A DNA stretch of 64,000 nucleotides from Eubacterium sulci ATCC 35585 (GCA_001189495.1 CP012068.1:186001-250000); one strand, 5' to 3'. Shown: positions 17,562-26,945, counted from the first letter of the stretch. Made by a program: numbers and translations. The notes: a model not told the origin generated them from the sequence alone.

Positions 17562-20350
17562 GCCTAATGGAAAAAATATTTGGCAACCTCAACGCTAAGG
17601 AAGTCAAGAAACTCGAGAAAATAGCGGAGAAGGTCGAGGCCTTAGATGAGGAAACTGCCAAGCTTAGCGACGATGAACTTCGTGCTAAAACAGATGAATT
17701 TAAGGGAAGACTTGCAGAGGGTGAAACGCTAGACGACCTTTTGCCTGAGGCCTTTGCTGTCTGCCGAGAGGCTGCAGTTCGAAGCCTCGGAATGAAGCAC
17801 TTCCACGTGCAGATTATAGGTGGTATCGTTCTTCACCAGGGCCGTATAGCCGAGATGAAGACTGGTGAAGGTAAGACTTTGATGGCTACACTTCCTGTAT
17901 ACCTAAATGCACTTTCTGGCGACGGTGTACACGTAGTTACTGTCAACGATTACCTAGCAAAGCGTGACGCGGAGTGGATGGGTAAGCTCTATACTTTCCT
18001 TGGACTCACAGTTGGTTGCGTTATCAATAGCATCACAGGTGAGGAGAGAAAGCAGGCGTATCGCTGCGACATCACTTACGGAACAAATAACGAGTTCGGT
18101 TTTGACTACCTGAGAGATAACATGGTTATCTACAAGGAAGAGCTCTTACAGCGCGAGCTAAACTATGCGATTATAGACGAGGTCGACTCAATCCTAATCG
18201 ATGAGGCGAGAACACCTTTGATTATTTCTGGACAGGGCGATAAGTCAACAGACCTATATCAAAAGGCGGACCGTTTTGTTAAGACTCTCACAAGAGGTGA
18301 GCAGATTGACGAAAAGGATACAAATCCTACGGGCGACTTTATCGTAGACGAAAAGGATAAGCAGGTTTCTTTGACAGACGCCGGCGTAAGCAAGGCTGAA
18401 GCTTTCTTTGGTGTCGAAAACTTCGGTGACCCTGAGAATATGGAAATCAACCACCACGTTCTTCAGGCTTTGAAGGCTCACAACATCATGGAAAGAGACG
18501 TCGACTACATCGTTAGCGACGGAGAAATTTTGATTGTCGATGAGTTCACTGGTCGTCTGATGGTCGGAAGAAGATTCAGCAACGGCTTGCACCAGGCTAT
18601 CGAGGCTAAGGAGCATGTATCGGTTAGATCTGAATCAAAGACAATGGCAACTATAACGCTTCAGAACTACTTCCGTATGTACAATAAGCTATCAGGTATG
18701 ACTGGTACTGCTAAGACTGAGGAAGAGGAATTCCGTGATATCTACAATATGGATGTAGTTGTTGTTCCAACAAATAAACCTCCTAAGAGAGAGGACCTTC
18801 CAGATTCTGTTTACCTAAAGGAGAGCGGAAAGTACAAGGCTCTTGCTAATAAGGTTGCAGAGGTTCACGCAACTGGGCAGCCGGTGCTTGTAGGTACGAT
18901 TTCAATCGAAAAATCTGAGCTTTTGAGCAATCTTCTAACAAAGAAGGGTGTCAAGCACAATGTCCTAAATGCTAAGCAGCATGAGCGCGAAGCAGAGATT
19001 GTTGCTGAAGCAGGTAGACTAGGACAGGTAACCATCGCAACCAATATGGCTGGTAGAGGTACCGATATTATCCTAGGTGGTAACCCTGAGTTTGAGGCAA
19101 AGCGCGAGATGAAGAAGCTCGGATATACAGAAGAGCAGATTCTATTTGCAACAAGCTTTGTAAAGAGCGATGACGAGGAGCTAAATGCAGCTAGACAGAA
19201 GTTTGCTGAGCTTCATGACAAATATAAGGCTGAGAGACAGCCTGAACACGAGCAGGTAGTCGAGCTTGGTGGTCTTTGCATTTTAGGTAGTGAAAGACAC
19301 GAGTCAAGACGTATAGATAACCAGCTACGAGGAAGAGCTGGTAGACAGGGTGACCCTGGTACAACACAGTTCTTTATCTCACTCGAGGACGATTTGATGC
19401 GCCGCTTCGGTGGAGAAATGATGCAAAACATCGTTAGCAGATTCGGACTTGCAGAAGACGAACCGCTAGAAGCAAACGTTCTTTCAAGAAGAATTGAAAA
19501 CGCTCAGAAGAAGGTTGAGGGTAAGAACTTCGGTATCAGAAAATACGTTCTTCAGTACGATAATGTAATGAATAAGCAGAGAACTATCATCTACGGTGAG
19601 AGAAGAAAGGTTCTCTTTGGTGAAGATATCCGTAGCGATATCATGAACATGAAGGACAGCCTAGTTGCTGCAATCATTGGACCTTCAACCATGGACAGCA
19701 AATTCCCTGAGGAGTGGAATTTCGCTGAGATGAGACGTAATCTAAACAAGCTAATTCCTAGCTATGAGATGAGAGTAGACTACAGCGCTGACGAGCTCAG
19801 AGACATGACTCAGGAATCATTAATTCAGGACATCTGTGCAGAGCTAGACGAACTCTACACCAAGAAGGAAGAGGAAGTCGGCGTAGAGCAGATGCGTGAA
19901 ATTGAGCGTGTTATCCTTCTCAGAGTTGTTGACAGTCTCTGGATGGATCACATCGACGCTATGGATCAGCTAAAGTCAGGTATTGGACTAAGAGCTATAG
20001 GTCAGCAGGATCCTGCCGCTGAATACGGCAAGGAAGGCTTTGATATGTTCGAGCAGATGATTGGAGCTATTCAGGAGGATACGGTAAGATACTGCTACAA
20101 TGTCTCTGTTGATACTAAGGCTGAGCGCAAGTCAGTTACAGGCGGTAGCATGACTGCAAGCAAGTCAGAATATCATGACGAAGAACCTCAGAGCGGGGAG
20201 CCAGCTCAGCACAAAGAGGAACGAGAGCATAGACAGGAGACTGTGAGAAGAGAAAGTCCAAAGATAGGCAGAAATGATCCTTGCCCATGCGGAAGCGGTA
20301 AGAAGTATAAGAACTGCTGTATGAAGAAGGATATGGCTGACGCAGAATAG
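17558..20350 (+). CDS. secA: Preprotein translocase ATPase SecA
   Basis: 930-residue motor of the Sec secretion channel. Walker A is MKTGEGKT around 100-107, Walker B is in [12 protein letters not shown], helicase-type motifs include [10 protein letters not shown] and [13 protein letters not shown], and the C-terminal SecB/zinc-binding tail [13 protein letters not shown] is intact (Cys909, 911, 920, 921). A Glu/Arg/His-rich linker of about 40 residues precedes the tail. Overlaps the preceding gene by four bases and is followed after 39 bases by prfB, a common Bacillota arrangement. Confidence 0.97.
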   Translation: MSLMEKIFGNLNAKEVKKLEKIAEKVEALDEETAKLSDDELRAKTDEFKGRLAEGETLDDLLPEAFAVCREAAVRSLGMKHFHVQIIGGIVLHQGRIAEMKTGEGKTLMATLPVYLNALSGDGVHVVTVNDYLAKRDAEWMGKLYTFLGLTVGCVINSITGEERKQAYRCDITYGTNNEFGFDYLRDNMVIYKEELLQRELNYAIIDEVDSILIDEARTPLIISGQGDKSTDLYQKADRFVKTLTRGEQIDEKDTNPTGDFIVDEKDKQVSLTDAGVSKAEAFFGVENFGDPENMEINHHVLQALKAHNIMERDVDYIVSDGEILIVDEFTGRLMVGRRFSNGLHQAIEAKEHVSVRSESKTMATITLQNYFRMYNKLSGMTGTAKTEEEEFRDIYNMDVVVVPTNKPPKREDLPDSVYLKESGKYKALANKVAEVHATGQPVLVGTISIEKSELLSNLLTKKGVKHNVLNAKQHEREAEIVAEAGRLGQVTIATNMAGRGTDIILGGNPEFEAKREMKKLGYTEEQILFATSFVKSDDEELNAARQKFAELHDKYKAERQPEHEQVVELGGLCILGSERHESRRIDNQLRGRAGRQGDPGTTQFFISLEDDLMRRFGGEMMQNIVSRFGLAEDEPLEANVLSRRIENAQKKVEGKNFGIRKYVLQYDNVMNKQRTIIYGERRKVLFGEDIRSDIMNMKDSLVAAIIGPSTMDSKFPEEWNFAEMRRNLNKLIPSYEMRVDYSADELRDMTQESLIQDICAELDELYTKKEEEVGVEQMREIERVILLRVVDSLWMDHIDAMDQLKSGIGLRAIGQQDPAAEYGKEGFDMFEQMIGAIQEDTVRYCYNVSVDTKAERKSVTGGSMTASKSEYHDEEPQSGEPAQHKEEREHRQETVRRESPKIGRNDPCPCGSGKKYKNCCMKKDMADAE

Positions 20351-20389
20351 GATTTTAAACATATTCCAACACAGAGGGGAGATGATTTG

Positions 20390-21491
20390 ATGTTGATGCT
20401 TGATCCGGTAAAGATGGATTTACCGAAGGCTGAAGCAAGACTCAAAGAGGCAGGTGAGTCCCTTTGACCTCGCAGGTCTTAGGGCGAAGATAGATTCGAT
20501 GAATAAACAAAGCGAGCAGAGCGACTTTTGGGATGACCCCGAAAAGGCGCAAAGCTTGCTCAAAAAGAAAAAGGCTCTCGAGAGCACCGTAAATGAATAT
20601 GACAGACTGAGCTCGGGCTTTAAAGATATCTCTGAAATGATAGAAATTGCAGAGGAACTTGAGGATGAAGACGAGGCGATGACGGTGGTCGAGAACTTTG
20701 ATGAGCTGTGCAAGGATGCTGAGACATTTAGGCTCAAACTCCTTCTAGACGGAAAGTACGACAGCAACAGCGCGATTCTTTCAATTCACGCTGGAACTGG
20801 TGGCGTCGACGCTATGGACTGGGCTCAGATGCTGATGCGCATGTACACAAGATGGGCAGATAAGCACGGATACACGGTCAAAGTAGTAGACCTCCAGGAT
20901 GATGCAGAGGCAGGAATTAAAAGCTGCACGATGATAATCGATGGTGAGAATGCCTATGGCTATCTCAGAAGAGAGCATGGAGTGCATAGACTCGTCAGAA
21001 TTTCGCCATTTAACGCGGCAGGAAAGAGACAGACCTCTTTTTCATCAGTCGAGGTTATGCCGGAAATGGACGAGGATTTCAATATCGAAATAAATCCTCA
21101 GGATTTGAGAATAGACACATATAGGTCGACTGGTGCAGGCGGACAGCACGTCAATACGACAGATTCTGCGATAAGAATTACGCATCTGCCTACAAACATA
21201 GTCGTTACATGCCAAAACGAGAGAAGCCAGCATCAGAACCGTGAGGTTGCAATGAGAATTCTCGCATCAAAATTAGCTGAACTCGCCGAAAGGGAGCACA
21301 AGGAAAATCTTGCTGAATTAAAAGGGGATTTTTCACAGATAACTTGGGGTTCCCAGATAAGATCCTATGTCTTCCAACCATATACCATGGTTAAAGACCA
21401 TCGTACTGGTGCCGAAGTAGGAAATGTCGCATCCGTAATGGATGGTGATATAGATTACTTTATAAATGAGGAACTAAAGGCTAGAATCTAA
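20390..21491 (+). CDS. prfB: Peptide chain release factor 2 with programmed +1 frameshift
   Basis: Reads stop codons UGA and UAA. The zero frame opens at ATG 20390 after GAGGGGA, runs 25 codons (MLMLDPVKMDLPKAEARL...) and meets TGA at 20465-20467 in the context CTT TGA C. Skipping T20465 continues in the +1 frame as GACCTCGCAGG, giving ...GESL-DLAGLRAKID..., exactly the normal RF2 N-terminus; total about 366 residues. The anticodon-like SPF tripeptide (RISPFNAAG) and the catalytic GGQ (STGAGGQHVN) are present. RF2 controls its own synthesis by this frameshift. The GTG at 20454 is not the true start. Confidence 0.95.
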
Positions 21492-21505
21492 AGAATAGAA
21501 TTTGA

Positions 21506-21787
21506 TTAGTAGGATTTGCTCGGATTGAGGAAATGGGGTTCGTGCAAATCAGCAATGATGACTTTTTGTAAATCGTCTGACCAGAGTCTTCTGAAATCGA
21601 CTCTGAAAATCTCAGACAGCTTGATTGCGTGGTAGAGGCCAAGGGGCTGTCTACCCGCTTCAATCGCACAATAACTTGAGCGACTTATTCCCAGCGATGA
21701 TGCTATTGCATGCTGGGACATGTTCGTGGCTGACCTAAGCAGCCGCAGGTTTTTGCTAACTTTAAAGTTGAAATTTAAATAGTCCAT
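21506..21787 (-). CDS. Small XRE-family DNA-binding protein
   Basis: 93 residues with one helix-turn-helix of the Cro/C1 type at about 10-65 (LRLLRSATNMSQHAIASSLG, then SRSSYCAIEAGRQP). No second domain. It is convergent with prfB (15 bases apart) and divergent from the second XRE regulator, so it may control the shared 200-base intergenic region. TAAGGAG ribosome site before ATG at 21787. Target and ligand unknown. Confidence 0.75.
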   Translation of the reverse strand: MDYLNFNFKVSKNLRLLRSATNMSQHAIASSLGISRSSYCAIEAGRQPLGLYHAIKLSEIFRVDFRRLWSDDLQKVIIADLHEPHFLNPSKSY

Positions 21788-21885
21788 AGATACTCCTTAT
21801 AGTATTGATTTTTCGCATTGTATCAAATGTATAATGACATCAGAGACTTAACTGTTCGAATTATACAATAATATGTACGCAATGA

Positions 21886-21927
21886 AAAGGAAGTTAAACT
21901 TCCAAGACAGGAAACCTAGCTTCCTTT
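21886..21927 (+). other. Competing hairpins upstream of the XRE gene
   Basis: AAAGGAAG at 21886-21893 can pair with CTTCCTTT at 21920-21927, while GGAAGT at 21889 can instead pair with ACTTCC at 21898-21903, two mutually exclusive structures 60-100 bases before the start at 21987. Could be an attenuator or an operator cluster; no T run follows. Confidence 0.35.
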
Positions 21928-21986
21928 AAGATGGATTTCAATAACCATAAAATAAAAGTAATACTATTTTATGGGGAGAAAGCCTG

Positions 21987-22415
21987 ATGAGCGAAAGATT
22001 CAAAGAAATCAACAATGCAGAGGTAGGTAAGAGAATTAGGGACCTGCGAGAAAAACGCGATATCACACGTGAGAAGCTCGGCGAGCTCCTTGAGATTTCA
22101 GATAAGACGATGAGAAATATTGAGTCGGGTATTTATGGAACAAAGCTGAGCAATCTGTACAATATCGCTCAGTATTTTGATGTAGGACTTGATTATCTAG
22201 TAGATGGCTATAATCACAGCTCAAAGATCGTGGTCGAGGAAAATACTGGGTATATAAGCGGTCAAGTCACTAGAGATATAGATGGAAATGCTAATCGTCT
22301 AAAGAGTCGCAAGCTGTTAGAAGCAGAACTGATGGAACTTGCGGATGGGCTGAATGACGTGCAGCTAAGCAACTTACTTGACGCGGTAAGTTCCATGATG
22401 AAAATGACAAAATAA
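21987..22415 (+). CDS. XRE-family transcriptional regulator
   Basis: 142 residues. A Cro/C1 helix-turn-helix occupies about 13-67 (GKRIRDLREKRDITREKLGE, then ISDKTMRNIESG and LYNIAQYFDVGLDYLVDG). The C-terminal part is a short, charged region without recognised ligand domain. GGGGAG ribosome site before ATG. Only 34 bases separate it from the isomerase-like gene, so the two are likely one transcription unit; a regulator paired with a sugar-phosphate-isomerase-like protein suggests sensing, which is inference. Confidence 0.8.
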   Translation: MSERFKEINNAEVGKRIRDLREKRDITREKLGELLEISDKTMRNIESGIYGTKLSNLYNIAQYFDVGLDYLVDGYNHSSKIVVEENTGYISGQVTRDIDGNANRLKSRKLLEAELMELADGLNDVQLSNLLDAVSSMMKMTK

Positions 22416-22449
22416 AAGCTCCAAAAACTCTTTGGAGTGGAGGGAAAGA

Positions 22450-23523
22450 ATGAGAATAAACATTAAGAATAACAAGACATATACTTCAGAGGATTTGAAA
22501 CACGCTAACGACATCGCGAGTCCAGCGCTCGACAAAATCTGGGCAATGCAATGGCTTAACGACTGCATCCACAAGAAGGATGTAAATAAGATTAATGGAT
22601 TTAATGAGTATGTATCAAATCTCAATCAGATATACGATACAATTCTTGTAGTGGCAGGAAGAGAGGAAAGAGCATCAATCAAAGCTGTTACAGATCTTTT
22701 TGAGAAAAAGGAAGGCTGTGCAGAGATTGTTTTCATGCCCATAGATTTTTCTGTAAGAGAATACACAGCGCTTCTCCGAAAACTAGAGAATAAGAAGATT
22801 GCACTTCTTGCAGTTTCAATCGTTGAAGAGAGTTTAGAACTCCGCTGTGCGTACAGCGTTGCAAAGCATTTTGTTATCGCTCAGGCAAACAAGGCCAAGG
22901 TGAGCCCGGAAATTTGTGTCATATACGGAAAGGGAAGCAGAATAATCAAAGAGGATGCTTCTGAAAATGAGTACACAAAGATTGAACTTCCAGATGGTGT
23001 AGATCCTTCATATCTTGCGAATTCAGATGCGGTTATTTTACTTTTGATATTCATGGGCGTCGATGTAGAAGCATATTTGACAGGTTTCTACGACTGCGTT
23101 TCCGCGCCTGAATGGGATACGCATCTTCCTTTGATGGCTTCAAGAATGCTCGCTGCTGAGGACAAGGGCATTATCGTAGAGAGCTGGCAGAGTGACTATG
23201 AGGAAATCGCAAAGTGGTTTGCAAGAACTGATATAAGAGCTACGCACAAGCATCTTCAGATGCCAGCGCTTGACTTTGATAGAGAAAGTCTTAGAATCTG
23301 CGTGGCTGGAAGAGAAGCTTATGAGGATTTGATGACTCCTTCTTTTGAGGGATGTGATGAGGATGGCTCACTTCAGCTTCTTCTGAACAGGGAGAGAGAT
23401 GAGCATTTTGCAGGTCTTGAGTGCGAAGGCTTGACAATTGAACTAGACACAAACGACGCTGAAGATATTGGTGAACTTGTGGCATTTTTGCAGATGACAC
23501 AATCAATCGAGTTTTTAATATAA
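22450..23523 (+). CDS. Degenerate glucose-6-phosphate isomerase-like protein
   Basis: 357 residues. I choose ATG 22450 because GGAGGG sits 7 bases before it. The whole length follows the phosphoglucose isomerase layout: a first SIS-type sheet at ILVVAGREERASIKAV (67-80) where the enzyme has VIGIGGSYLGARA, KIALLAVSIVEESLEL (116-131) in place of the ISKSGTTTE phosphate loop, MASRMLAAEDKGIIVESW near 240, and a closing DIGELVAFLQMTQSIEFLI helix. The glycine loop, the Ser/Thr phosphate loop and the final catalytic lysine segment (about 30 residues) are absent, and the protein is about 90 residues short. I infer a non-catalytic homologue; it could not be recognised with certainty from one family motif. 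Confidence 0.6.
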   Translation: MRINIKNNKTYTSEDLKHANDIASPALDKIWAMQWLNDCIHKKDVNKINGFNEYVSNLNQIYDTILVVAGREERASIKAVTDLFEKKEGCAEIVFMPIDFSVREYTALLRKLENKKIALLAVSIVEESLELRCAYSVAKHFVIAQANKAKVSPEICVIYGKGSRIIKEDASENEYTKIELPDGVDPSYLANSDAVILLLIFMGVDVEAYLTGFYDCVSAPEWDTHLPLMASRMLAAEDKGIIVESWQSDYEEIAKWFARTDIRATHKHLQMPALDFDRESLRICVAGREAYEDLMTPSFEGCDEDGSLQLLLNRERDEHFAGLECEGLTIELDTNDAEDIGELVAFLQMTQSIEFLI

Positions 23524-23570
23524 AAATTAAAGAAGATGAGATTTTGAAAGCTTATTTGTAAATTTTAAGG

Positions 23571-23598
23571 TTTACATTATTTTCGAGTGTGTTATAAT
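23571..23598 (+). promoter_or_regulatory. Promoter of hbd
   Basis: TTTACA, 16-bp spacer, TATAAT, about 80 bases before the hbd start codon. Confidence 0.65.
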
Positions 23599-23680
23599 AT
23601 ACTGTATAAAGGTTAATTTTTTAACAAAATTACCAAGTGAGTGAATTATATTATTTTAATATCCACACAGGAGGGTTACA

Positions 23681-24529
23681 ATGAAGAAGATTGGTGTTTT
23701 AGGTACAGGCACAATGGGTGCTGGCATTATTCAGGTACTTGCACAGAACGGCTACGAAGTAGTAATGAGAGCTAGACGTCAGAGCTCAATCGACAAGGGA
23801 ATGGCAACTGTTGAGAAGAACCTTGCTAAGATGGTAGCTAAGGAAAAGATCACAGAAGAAGAGAAAGCAGCTATTCTAGGACGTATCACAGGAGCTACAG
23901 AGCTAGAGGTTATCAAGGATGCTGACCTTATCATCGAAGCTGCTACAGAGGATATGGAAGCTAAGAAGGCTCTATTCGCTGAGCTAGATGAGCTTGTAAA
24001 GCCAGAGTGCATCATCGCAACAAACACATCATCACTTTCAATCACAGAGATTGCAGCAGCAACAAAGAGAGCTGACAAGGTTATCGGAATGCACTTCTTT
24101 AACCCAGTTCCAGCAATGAAGCTTGTTGAGATTATCAACGGACTAACAACATCAGCTGAGACAAACAAGACAATTGTTGAGCTAGCTGAGAAGCTTGGCA
24201 AGACAGCTGTAGAAGTTGCAGAAGCTCCAGGATTCGTTGTTAACAGAATTCTTATCCCAATGATCAACGAAGGTATCGGAATCCTAGCTGACGGCGTTGC
24301 TGATGCAAAGGGTATCGACGCTGCTATGAAGCTTGGTGCAAACCACCCAATGGGACCTCTAGAACTAGGTGACCTAATCGGACTAGATGTTTGCCTAGCA
24401 ATCATGGAAGTTCTTTACACAGAGTTCGGCGATACAAAGTACAGACCACACCCACTTCTAAAGAAGATGGTAAGAGGCGGCAAGCTTGGTCGCAAGAGCG
24501 GAGAAGGTTTCTACGACTACAGCAAGTAG
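23681..24529 (+). CDS. hbd: 3-hydroxybutyryl-CoA dehydrogenase
   Basis: 282-residue NAD(P)-dependent enzyme interconverting acetoacetyl-CoA and 3-hydroxybutyryl-CoA in butyrate-type fermentation. Rossmann motif GTGTMGAGI at residues 7-15; catalytic region [16 protein letters not shown] with the active His, and [11 protein letters not shown] in the C-terminal dimerisation domain. Strong AGGAGG ribosome site and its own promoter; the very regular codon choice suggests high expression. It stands alone here, without crotonase, thiolase or acyl-CoA dehydrogenase beside it. Confidence 0.95.
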   Translation: MKKIGVLGTGTMGAGIIQVLAQNGYEVVMRARRQSSIDKGMATVEKNLAKMVAKEKITEEEKAAILGRITGATELEVIKDADLIIEAATEDMEAKKALFAELDELVKPECIIATNTSSLSITEIAAATKRADKVIGMHFFNPVPAMKLVEIINGLTTSAETNKTIVELAEKLGKTAVEVAEAPGFVVNRILIPMINEGIGILADGVADAKGIDAAMKLGANHPMGPLELGDLIGLDVCLAIMEVLYTEFGDTKYRPHPLLKKMVRGGKLGRKSGEGFYDYSK

Positions 24530-24611
24530 TCAGAAGCAGGTGCTATTCAGTAGTACCGAAATACAAGATTATAACAGCAATCGACTGAATAGCGGGTGAC
24601 TGTTGAATTTC

Positions 24612-24655
24612 AAGGACTATGCGAGGCGTTCACGCTGGGTGTAGTCCTTTTTGTT
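24612..24655 (+). terminator. Intrinsic terminator downstream of hbd
   Basis: AAGGACTA / TAGTCCTT stem enclosing a second GCG...CGC step, followed by TTTTTG. Confidence 0.7.
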
Positions 24656-24736
24656 TGATATCAAAGCGATATATTTGTTAAAAATATATTACAAGAAACT
24701 TAAAAAGCTTAAGGAAGCTTTAAATTTACATTTAAA

Positions 24737-24777
24737 GGTAAATTTACCCTTAAAAATCACATTTCTTATGATATAAT
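24737..24777 (+). promoter_or_regulatory. Palindromic operator and extended -10 promoter of the DUF4234 gene
   Basis: TG-A-TATAAT (24769-24777) is an extended -10; the perfect 12-bp palindrome GGTAAATTTACC at 24737-24748 abuts the expected -35 position, well placed for a repressor or activator. Confidence 0.45.
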
Positions 24778-24839
24778 AGACAAAGATTTTAAAAGCGAGT
24801 ATCTTAGGTAGAAGATTAAGATTAATAAGGAGAACAATA

Positions 24840-25406
24840 ATGGAAAACAACATGAACCCAAATAACGGCCAGTTCAACCAGAATAGCGGCCAGTTTAACG
24901 CTAACAACGGCCAGTTCAACCAGAATAGCGGCCAGTTTAACGCTAACAACGACCAGTTCAATCAGAACAATGGTCAGTTTAACGCTAACAACGGACAGTT
25001 CAATCAGAACAATGGTCAGTTTAACGCTAACAACGGCCAGTTTGGCGGAAATGGATTCAATCAGTATAGAGCACCAATTAGAAGAAGAGAAATTGCTCTT
25101 TGCATCATTTTCAGCTTGCTAACCTGCGGAATCTATGGCATCTACTGGATGATCGTGCTCAACGATGAAGTTAACTCACTGTCAGGTGAAGTAGGAGCTA
25201 CAACAGGTGGAATGGTATTCCTATTTTCAATACTGACATGCGGAATCTACGGTATCTACTGGATGTACAAGATGGGTGAAAGACTTGATAGAGTTACAGG
25301 TAAGTCAAACACAGGAATTCTATACATCGTGCTTACCTTCCTAGGACTTGGTATCGTATCATATGCTCTAATGCAGGACACACTAAATAACTATGCAGAT
25401 ATGTAA
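24840..25406 (+). CDS. DUF4234 membrane protein with Asn/Gln heptapeptide repeats
   Basis: 188 residues. Residues 8-70 are nine tandem heptapeptides of the form N-N/S-G-Q-F-N-Q/A, followed from about 78 by a hydrophobic DUF4234 domain with two repeats of the CGIYGIYWM motif (near 98 and 136) that define the family. Three or four membrane segments. The repeat domain is uncharged and prion-like in composition. AAGGAG ribosome site. It overlaps the DUF2752 gene by 14 bases. Role unknown; DUF4234 proteins are common, uncharacterised small membrane proteins. Confidence 0.85.
   Translation: MENNMNPNNGQFNQNSGQFNANNGQFNQNSGQFNANNDQFNQNNGQFNANNGQFNQNNGQFNANNGQFGGNGFNQYRAPIRRREIALCIIFSLLTCGIYGIYWMIVLNDEVNSLSGEVGATTGGMVFLFSILTCGIYGIYWMYKMGERLDRVTGKSNTGILYIVLTFLGLGIVSYALMQDTLNNYADM
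24861..25049 (+). repeat. In-frame tandem repeat, nine 21-bp units
   Basis: Nine 21-bp units encode the N-x-G-Q-F-N-x heptapeptides; units alternate in a 42-bp higher-order pattern, and the first four units are nearly identical in DNA, indicating recent slippage or unequal exchange. Confidence 0.9.
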
Positions 25407-25779
25407 TAAGCGAGAAGGTGGATTTCTACGCTATTTGCTGAAGAAAACGACTCCCTTTATAATATTGGGAGTCATTTACTATATATGGCTTAGAATGACG
25501 AATATATATGTGCCTTGTGTTTTTAGGCACTTCACAGGATATAAATGCCCAGGCTGTGGTGTGACGACAATGTGCGTCAATATTTTGATGTTTAGGTTTC
25601 CGCAGGCTTTCTACGCTAATCCGTTCATCTTTACAACCATTCCGTTTTTACTTTTTGAAATACTATATAACGCATACCTTGGCTATAAGCAAAAGGCAAT
25701 GCCTAGATGGAATAAGATTTTGCTTGTAATTTACTGCACTGCACTCATAGTGTTTGCGATAATCAGAAACATTATCTAG
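25393..25779 (+). CDS. DUF2752 membrane protein
   Basis: 128 residues. The DUF2752 signature CPGCGVTTMC lies near residue 53, between two hydrophobic helices, with a third at the C-terminus. The reading frame opens at ATG 25393, inside the end of the DUF4234 gene, without a clear ribosome site; a TTG about 14 codons later has GAGAAGGTGGA upstream, so the exact start is unsure. DUF2752 genes very often sit beside DUF4234-type or Asn-rich membrane proteins, which suggests a shared but unknown role in the envelope. A GACTCCC/GGGAGTC inverted repeat lies in the first coding part (about 25450-25472). Confidence 0.8.
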   Translation: MQICNKREGGFLRYLLKKTTPFIILGVIYYIWLRMTNIYVPCVFRHFTGYKCPGCGVTTMCVNILMFRFPQAFYANPFIFTTIPFLLFEILYNAYLGYKQKAMPRWNKILLVIYCTALIVFAIIRNII

Positions 25780-25813
25780 CATCAGAAATCAAGGCTATAA
25801 TCTGGAGGACAAA

Positions 25814-26884
25814 TTGGAAAAGCTTTTAGTAATATTCGGTGGGCTATCGCCAGAGCACGATGTCTCCTGCCTTTCGGCAGCATCCCTTACATCAAATGTG
25901 GATAGAAGCAGATTCGAGCTTAAATGTCTCGGCATAACGAGAGAAGGCAGATGGCTTTTGACGGAAGCGACTAGCGAAGAGATAAAATCGGGCGAGTGGA
26001 AGAATAGAGAAGATAATATAGCTGTATTTTTGTCAACGGATATGTCGAGGAAGGGTCTTTATCGCTGGGATGATGCGAGCGAGCCTATCTATATCCCGGA
26101 TTGCCTATTACCGATATTACATGGCGAATACGGTGAAGATGGCTCAATTCAGGGCATTTTCAAGTATGCGGGCATTCCGTATATAGGTCCAGGAATTATG
26201 TCATCGGCAGTTGCAATTGACAAAGCGATAACCAAAAGGCTGGTCAAAGGCTTAGACCTTATGCAGGCTGATTATCTAGAGTTTAAGCTAGAAGATGGTG
26301 ATGTCAAAGCGCAGTGCGAGGAGATAGCAAGCTACTTCAGTAACAGATACCCTATATTTGTCAAACCAGCTAATGCAGGTTCATCCATAGGTGTAAGTAA
26401 GGTGAGCAGTGCTTCAGAGATTAGAGATGCAGTTTCTGAGGCATATAAGCACCATAATAAAATAGTTGTCGAGGAGGGCATATCGGGTCGTGAAATTGAG
26501 GTAGCTGTTTTAGACTGCGGGAATGGTGAGCTAATTGCTTCGAGGATAGGTGAGATTGTCAGCGATGATAGGTTTTACTCATTTGATGAGAAGTACAAGG
26601 ATTCGGTTAAGACCAAGGTTGGCATCTGCGATGACCTAAACGATGAAATAGTCTGTGAGATTCAGGAGCAGGCCAAGGCAGTATTCAGGGTCCTTGAATG
26701 CAAGGGGCTTTCTAGGGTGGACTTCTTCTATACTGATGATGGTGAGATTTGCTTTAACGAGATAAATACAATGCCAGGATTCACTGAGCACAGTATGTAT
26801 CCTAAACTTATAATGGACAAGGGAATTAGCTATTCAGAGCTGATTACTACGCTCGTGGATGGTGCGATTAAACAATTTGAATAA
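25814..26884 (+). CDS. ddl: D-alanine--D-alanine ligase
   Basis: 356-residue ATP-grasp enzyme making the D-Ala-D-Ala dipeptide for peptidoglycan. N-terminal FGGLSPEHDVSCLSA, ATP-grasp EEGISGREIEVAVL, and the C-terminal metal/product site NEINTMPGFTEHSMYPKL are all intact. The omega-loop segment FYSFDEKYKD contains tyrosines as in D-Ala-D-Ala (not D-Ala-D-Lac) ligases, so vancomycin resistance is not implied. Start is TTG after GGAGGA. Single gene with its own terminator. Confidence 0.93.
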   Translation: MEKLLVIFGGLSPEHDVSCLSAASLTSNVDRSRFELKCLGITREGRWLLTEATSEEIKSGEWKNREDNIAVFLSTDMSRKGLYRWDDASEPIYIPDCLLPILHGEYGEDGSIQGIFKYAGIPYIGPGIMSSAVAIDKAITKRLVKGLDLMQADYLEFKLEDGDVKAQCEEIASYFSNRYPIFVKPANAGSSIGVSKVSSASEIRDAVSEAYKHHNKIVVEEGISGREIEVAVLDCGNGELIASRIGEIVSDDRFYSFDEKYKDSVKTKVGICDDLNDEIVCEIQEQAKAVFRVLECKGLSRVDFFYTDDGEICFNEINTMPGFTEHSMYPKLIMDKGISYSELITTLVDGAIKQFE

Positions 26885-26912
26885 TAGCAGGCCTTTAGCC
26901 ATGCAAAAAATA

Positions 26913-26944
26913 AAAAACTGCTGTTCACTGACAGCAGTTTTCGT
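26913..26944. terminator. Bidirectional terminator between ddl and the DUF1858 gene
   Basis: 10-bp stem AAACTGCTGT / ACAGCAGTTT, loop TCACTG, with A-rich and T-rich flanks serving both convergent genes. Confidence 0.88.
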
Positions 26945-26945
26945 C

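Larger units (their letters stand above)
24530..24839 (+). other. 310-base gene-free stretch with two inverted repeats and a palindrome
   Basis: No plausible gene. It holds an inverted repeat GCTATTCAGT (24542-24551) / ACTGAATAGC (24584-24593), then a terminator hairpin (24612-24649), then the perfect palindrome GGTAAATTTACC (24737-24748) and an extended -10 promoter for the next gene. The first repeat plus terminator could be the 3' UTR of hbd or a small RNA. Confidence 0.45.

Noticed and set aside
20454-20467. prfB as a frameshifted pseudogene or with GTG start at 20454
   Set aside because: The shift has the exact CTT-TGA-C programmed context and both frames encode RF2 sequence; it is normal regulation.
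21506-23523. Toxin-antitoxin or defence module around the XRE genes
   Set aside because: No toxin-like small gene or nuclease/ATPase domain; the neighbour reads as an isomerase-like protein.
23779-24405. 208-codon minus-strand frame inside hbd
   Set aside because: Ala/Ser/Ile-rich mirror of the strongly biased hbd codons; no ribosome site or family resemblance.
24861-25049. Tandem repeats as a possible CRISPR array
   Set aside because: Units are 21 bp, contiguous without spacers and in frame with the DUF4234 gene; no cas genes.
25450-25472. Terminator hairpin (GACTCCC/GGGAGTC) after the DUF4234 gene
   Set aside because: Lies inside the DUF2752 coding region and lacks a T run.
25814-26884. 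Vancomycin-resistance type D-Ala-D-Lac ligase
   Set aside because: The omega-loop tyrosines fit ordinary D-Ala-D-Ala ligases and no vanH/vanX genes are adjacent.
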